Assembly: GCA_022117465.1 (NCBI GenBank)
Contig: JAHCGZ010000002.1
Location: 186,001 to 250,000, forward strand
Source: Candidatus Nitrosopumilus limneticus
Lineage (GTDB): Archaea > Thermoproteota > Nitrososphaeria > Nitrososphaerales > Nitrosopumilaceae
Direction of reading: 5' to 3'
DNA length: 64,000 nucleotides
The first letter of the stretch is position 1; each line of letters opens with the position of its first letter. Position numbers and translations under genes: made by a program. The notes under the pieces are model-generated. The model saw only the letters and a program-made list of their open reading frames with translations, made no database searches and was not told where the DNA came from. This document shows positions 60,601-64,000 of this stretch, one piece after another.

Positions 60601-60840
60601 TTATGATTGACCTTCAATACCCATAAGGGTAAGTGTAGAACGAATCTTTTCAATTTTTCTTATTTTCCAAGTAATTGTTTCTCGTAATTTCTCAACTGTA
60701 TCAGATTCAATCTTGGCCAAAATATCATATGCACCAAAAGTTCCATGAACTTCTTTTACACCATCTAAGGCCTTTAATTGTCCAATAATTGCTTCTTCTG
60801 AACCTAATTCACAGTTAATTAGAACATAAGCTGTTGCCAT
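60601..60840 (-). CDS. Lrp/AsnC-type RAM domain protein
   Basis: A 79-residue protein with the RAM ligand-binding fold alone: AYVLINCELGSEEAIIGQLK, VKEVHGTFGAYDILAKIESD and RKIEKIRSTLTLMGI. It lacks the DNA-binding half of Lrp regulators, as in the stand-alone SraA-type family. It may sense amino acids and modulate full-length Lrp partners. Confidence 0.78.
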   Translation of the reverse strand: MATAYVLINCELGSEEAIIGQLKALDGVKEVHGTFGAYDILAKIESDTVEKLRETITWKIRKIEKIRSTLTLMGIEGQS

Positions 60841-60882
60841 AATATAATTAAATAATTCTAGTATATCAATAAATCTATTTCA

Positions 60883-61302
60883 TTAGCCTTGTGAAATTTT
60901 AATGATCTCATCCCAAATGGTTTTAGGTACAGGCATTACAGATAATCTTGAAATTCTAACTAATTCCCAATCTTTGAATTTTTTATTATTTTTTATTTCA
61001 GTTAATGTAACTGATCGTTTCAAAGTTTTTTTGTACTTTACATTAACAACAATAAAACGCTTAACATCTTCTTTTGGATTAGAATAGGGTTCTGAAGTAA
61101 TCTGCATTATTCCAACTGCTTGTCTTTCATCACCAGTATGATAAAATAAAATTAGATCACCAGATTTCATTTCTCTCATATGTTTTAATGCTAAATTATT
61201 ATGAACACCGTCCCAAACAGTAGTTTTATCTTTTTTCAATTGTTCAAAATTATATCCTCTAGGTCCACTGGGTTCCTGTTTTGCTAACCAATAGTTTACC
61301 AA
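60883..61302 (-). CDS. EVE-domain protein
   Basis: A 139-residue PUA-like EVE protein: MVNYWLAKQEPSGPRGYNFE, the DGVHNNLALKHMREMKSGDL region, FYHTGDERQAVGIMQITSEP and a C-terminal RLSVMPVPKTIWDEI. EVE domains read modified bases in DNA or RNA. The substrate here is unknown. It is divergent from the candidate structured RNA at 61355. Confidence 0.85.
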   Translation of the reverse strand: MVNYWLAKQEPSGPRGYNFEQLKKDKTTVWDGVHNNLALKHMREMKSGDLILFYHTGDERQAVGIMQITSEPYSNPKEDVKRFIVVNVKYKKTLKRSVTLTEIKNNKKFKDWELVRISRLSVMPVPKTIWDEIIKISQG

Positions 61303-61328
61303 TACAATATTTGATTTATGACCAATGT

Positions 61329-61337
61329 TTAATATTT
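61329..61337 (+). promoter_or_regulatory. Box A for the candidate structured RNA
   Basis: TTAATATTT on the plus strand, centred about 23-26 bases before the start of the CCCCGG stem at 61356. Confidence 0.4.
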
Positions 61338-61354
61338 TTCAATTAATTTAGTGT

Positions 61355-61518
61355 TCCCCGGTTCTGACTCGCAAAATTTCATTGGACATAGCCATATGCC
61401 TCATCACGTTCTGAAACCGGGGTTGCCCACAATGTAGCACACCTGGGTGAATTAGAAATCATTGGTATCGATTACGATCAGCGTCATCCTATTCCGTATG
61501 TGTGCCTGCTCTTGGGCG
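61355..61518 (+). ncRNA. Candidate structured RNA, G+C-rich, unclassified
   Basis: In an AT-rich region with no protein frame, this segment is visibly richer in G+C and folds into nested stems. CCCCGGTT (61356-61363) pairs with AACCGGGG (61415-61422). GCCC (61425-61428) pairs with GGGC (61514-61517), and GCACAC (61437-61442) with GTGTGC (61500-61505), leaving an 8-by-8 internal loop. Inside, GGGTGA (61445-61450) pairs with TCATCC (61484-61489) using a G-T pair that would be A-C on the other strand, which favours the plus strand. A TATA-like box sits upstream. It lacks the GGAAAGTCC and CCGGAAGGNAGCAG marks of RNase P and SRP RNA. Confidence 0.5.
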
Positions 61519-61586
61519 TTTAATTGTATTAAAGATCCTACTAAAAAGTATTGAAAATATGGAAAAAAGAATGAGTTAATTCACGT

Positions 61587-63230
61587 CTAGAGTAATTTTA
61601 GAATATAATCAGATAGTGAAATTTCAAATCCAACTACAGGCACACGAATTTTATAATTATCAATAATTGACGAGTTAATCTCACCAATAATTCCAATAAT
61701 ATTTCCATTAAAAATAATATTAGCACAATGACCATCTTTGAAGATTGAGTTAATTGCAGTTTTTGTTTGAATTTGAATTCCAAATCCAACTTTTAAAATA
61801 GTTTGTAAAACAGATTTAATTTCAGTAAAATTTGCATCTTTATGTGCACTAATTACAGCAAGATTAATTTTTTCAGATATTGAATCATGTAGATTAAAAA
61901 TACTTCCAGTTTCAAACATTTTTTGTGGATAGGATTCATGAATATTTCTTGAAAGATTTTCAATTAATCCGGGAAGTATAGAATCACGTAAAATAGTGTG
62001 TTCCTGACTTTTTGAATCAAGTACAGAAATTATTTTTTTATAATCTCTGTTAGTCATGTCATACAAAACGCGTTTACTACTTAAACTTGAATTTAATGCT
62101 TCAAGAAATCCCAATCCAATAATTGTTTGATTCAAGGATTTTAACTGAAGAGATATGGGATTAATTTGACCAATAGTTTGAGATGGAGACATTGTAGGCT
62201 CAAAATTTTGAATTCCATAACCTAATGCAACTTCTTCAACTAAATCCATCTGTCCAAAAATATCAAATCGATATGCAGGTATTGTACAGACAATATTTTT
62301 TCCTTTAAACACTGCATTTAATCTAGATTTTTTTAATGCAGTAATAATTTTTGAAGTGCTTAGATTTAATCCGAGAGTTTGATTAATCAACGAAGGATCA
62401 ACTGTCATTGTTTTTTCTTGAAGTTTAGGTGAAGAATTATTTGCTCCAGAAATTTGAATATTTTCTAAATTAAATCCAGCACTTTGTAAAATAGTTGCAA
62501 CAACTGAAAGCATATCTTCAGCATCATCCTTATTGATTCCAGTAACTTCCACAAAGAGATTTTTTGTTTTAGTAGTTACTGCAGTTATTGCAGCATTAAT
62601 AATAGGAGGAAATGAAACTGTTTTTTTGTTTGCATCAAGAATTATGGGCATTTGAGAAAACTGTCCTAAAAGATGACCATAATCTTTACCTGTTTGAGTA
62701 TCAGTAATTATTTCAGAAATTGAAAGTTCTTTTTCAGAATTCAATGGTACAAATTTATGATTTTTACTAGTGGTAGTATAGAGTAAAGGAAATGAAATTT
62801 TATCTAAATCATGTATTCCAATAGAAGATTTTTTCCGTTTTCTACCAATTCCAAAGTGAAGATCCTCTTGCATAGTCATTAATTGTTTAATAGTTTTATC
62901 ATCAATTTTGCCATTTTTAGCAATAATTCCAGTTACAAATGGGCGAATTTTAGAGACGGTTGGCTTTACTAATATAGAATAATTCTTAGATTTTTTAATA
63001 ATGAGTTTTACTGAACCTGTTTTAATTCCAAGTAAACCTTCTAACCCCAATGCGACTCCATAATCAGTTGAATAATCTGGACGGTTTGGACTATATTCAA
63101 TTCTAACTAAATCTTTATTTTCAGATTCAACATCTAATCCTAGAAATGGTAATGAATCAGAAATTTGTTTTTTAGAAACCTTACCAATTAATTTTTGGAG
63201 ACGGGAATATGATAATTCAATTACTGGCAT
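61587..63230 (-). CDS. pheT: Phenylalanyl-tRNA synthetase beta subunit
   Basis: A 547-residue archaeal-type PheRS beta chain, which supports the active site and edits Tyr-tRNA. Conserved parts: VIELSYSRLQKLIGKVSK, the RIEYSPNRPDYSTDYGVALG region near residue 48, GIHDLDKI, FPPIINAAITAVTTKTKNLF, and the C-terminal FETGSIFNLHDSISEKINLA. It is the short archaeal form. It overlaps pheS by 10 bases. Confidence 0.93.
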   Translation of the reverse strand: MPVIELSYSRLQKLIGKVSKKQISDSLPFLGLDVESENKDLVRIEYSPNRPDYSTDYGVALGLEGLLGIKTGSVKLIIKKSKNYSILVKPTVSKIRPFVTGIIAKNGKIDDKTIKQLMTMQEDLHFGIGRKRKKSSIGIHDLDKISFPLLYTTTSKNHKFVPLNSEKELSISEIITDTQTGKDYGHLLGQFSQMPIILDANKKTVSFPPIINAAITAVTTKTKNLFVEVTGINKDDAEDMLSVVATILQSAGFNLENIQISGANNSSPKLQEKTMTVDPSLINQTLGLNLSTSKIITALKKSRLNAVFKGKNIVCTIPAYRFDIFGQMDLVEEVALGYGIQNFEPTMSPSQTIGQINPISLQLKSLNQTIIGLGFLEALNSSLSSKRVLYDMTNRDYKKIISVLDSKSQEHTILRDSILPGLIENLSRNIHESYPQKMFETGSIFNLHDSISEKINLAVISAHKDANFTEIKSVLQTILKVGFGIQIQTKTAINSIFKDGHCANIIFNGNIIGIIGEINSSIIDNYKIRVPVVGFEISLSDYILKLL

Positions 63231-64000
63231 TTTGTATTACTCCTTAACCATCGCAAATTATTATTGTAAAACTCTCTTACATCATCTAAATCGTACTTTA
63301 ACATTGCAATTCTTTCAATACCACCACCCCATGCTAAAACAGGTTTAGTAATTCCAAGAGGTTTAGTAACTTCAGGTCTAAAAATTCCCATTCCAAATAA
63401 TTCAATCCATTTACTTAATTTTTCATTGTAAACCATAGTTTGAAGGGATGGTTCAGTGTATGGGAAAAAAGTTGGCCAAAATTTGATTTTAGTAATTCCA
63501 ATTCGCTTATAGAATTCTCTTTGAATTCCCATCAAATTTCTTAAATTTGCATCTTTACCAACAACAATACCTTCGATTTGATTAAATTCAACAAGATGCT
63601 TGTAGCTAACTTTTTCATTTCTAAATACGCGTCCCAATGAGAAAATTCTTGCTTCATCAGGCTTATTTTCAGCTAAATGTTTAATCGTAACACAGGTAGT
63701 ATGAGTTCTTAAAACCATTTTACGAGCTTCATTAATATCCCATTGATATCGCCAATTGTTCTTATGCGAATCAGAAACTTTTCTAATCTGTTCTGATGTT
63801 GCAATTTTTTTAGCAGAAATTCCATCTAAGAAAAAAGTATCTTGTAATTCTCTTGCAGGATGATCCTGTGGAGTAAATAAAGCATCAAAATTCCAAAAAC
63901 TAGATTGAGTCATATTTCCTAATATTTCTGAAAAACCTAATGTAACAAAAATTTCACGGATTTCATCAATTGTATCTTTTAATGGATGGGTTCTTGCAAC
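63221..64000 (-). CDS. pheS: Phenylalanyl-tRNA synthetase alpha subunit, N-terminus off the right edge
   Basis: The catalytic class II domain is visible: HPLKDTIDEIREIF and LGFSEI upstream of NFDALFTPQDHPARELQDTF (motif 1/2 area), FSLGRVFRNEKV, EFNQIEGIVV, KFWPTFFPYTEPSLQTMVYN, and motif 3 GGGIERIAMLKY. The frame stays open to the last base, so the tRNA-binding N-terminal part lies outside. It is upstream of pheT in the same operon. Confidence 0.95.
   Translation of the reverse strand, partial: VARTHPLKDTIDEIREIFVTLGFSEILGNMTQSSFWNFDALFTPQDHPARELQDTFFLDGISAKKIATSEQIRKVSDSHKNNWRYQWDINEARKMVLRTHTTCVTIKHLAENKPDEARIFSLGRVFRNEKVSYKHLVEFNQIEGIVVGKDANLRNLMGIQREFYKRIGITKIKFWPTFFPYTEPSLQTMVYNEKLSKWIELFGMGIFRPEVTKPLGITKPVLAWGGGIERIAMLKYDLDDVREFYNNNLRWLRSNTKCQ

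Noticed and set aside
61355-61518. RNase P RNA, SRP RNA, 5S rRNA or a box C/D sRNA
   Set aside because: The RNase P GGAAAGTCC core, the SRP GGAA/AGCAG helix and the 5S core sequences are absent on both strands. A GTGATGA on the minus strand resembles box C, but no correctly placed box D follows.

Overview
The window is AT-rich chromosomal DNA from an archaeon of the Nitrososphaerota (Thaumarchaeota), most likely a marine Nitrosopumilus-like ammonia oxidiser. This rests on the combination of an archaeal histone, DNA topoisomerase VI, RadA, ribosomal proteins L21e, S30e, S17e and S11, RpoF (Rpb4), a TFE-beta/Rpc34-like factor, RIO1, Nop5 and fibrillarin, a membrane-anchored cupredoxin, and many short proteins of unknown function. 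No ammonia-oxidation gene is in the window, so the metabolic label is an inference. Many genes look leaderless: a TATA-like box A lies 26-28 bases before the start codon, including several TTG or GTG starts. I used this spacing to choose starts.

Layout. 1-7 kb (minus strand): DUF655 (partial), rpoF, rpl21e, rlmN, radA, rps30e, a radical-SAM enzyme, pyrK-pyrD. 7-12.3 kb: nop5-fibrillarin (box C/D RNP), rnhB, trm1, rlmE and a TFE-beta-like factor with a Lys/Ala/Pro repeat tail. 12.3-20.4 kb: an exported protein, an OLD-like ATPase, a large exported Ig-like protein, the salvage pair apt-mtnP and small unknown genes. 20.4-25.7 kb (minus): DUF5679, aIF2-beta, DUF424, rio1, a Pno1-like KH protein, top6B, top6A. 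26-37 kb: DUF373, uppS, NUDIX, pyrF, purA, a YggX-like protein, small regulators, then Sua5, a Tan1-like THUMP protein and a ubiquitin-fold/Cgi121 fusion, S17e, a frameshifted tatD, histone and tRNA-Cys. 37-41.5 kb: cupredoxin, an AIPR-type defence gene between a promoter palindrome and a downstream hairpin, small regulators and tRNA-Thr. 41.5-49 kb: a phosphohexomutase, thiL, rps11, a PDCD5-like protein, rtcB, purB, an asparagine-synthase-like protein. 49-54 kb: pentapeptide protein, pterin dehydratase, a two-domain PTPS, valS. 54-64 kb: pdxT-pdxS, tRNA-Trp, aconitase, HExxH protein, Lrp-type RAM domain, EVE protein, a probable structured RNA, and pheT-pheS (pheS runs off the right edge).

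The main themes are translation and RNA modification (RlmN, Trm1, RlmE, fibrillarin/Nop5, Sua5 with a Cgi121-like protein, Tan1, RtcB, ValRS, PheRS), nucleotide metabolism (PyrD/K/F, PurA/B, Apt, MtnP) and DNA maintenance (RadA, Topo VI, RNase HII, histone). I see no CRISPR array, insertion sequence, prophage or rRNA operon. The items I would follow up first are the ubiquitin-fold/Cgi121 fusion beside Sua5 and Tan1, the G+C-rich structured RNA at about 61.36-61.52 kb, the two-domain PTPS, the palindrome between cupredoxin and AIPR, and the single-base frameshift in tatD.
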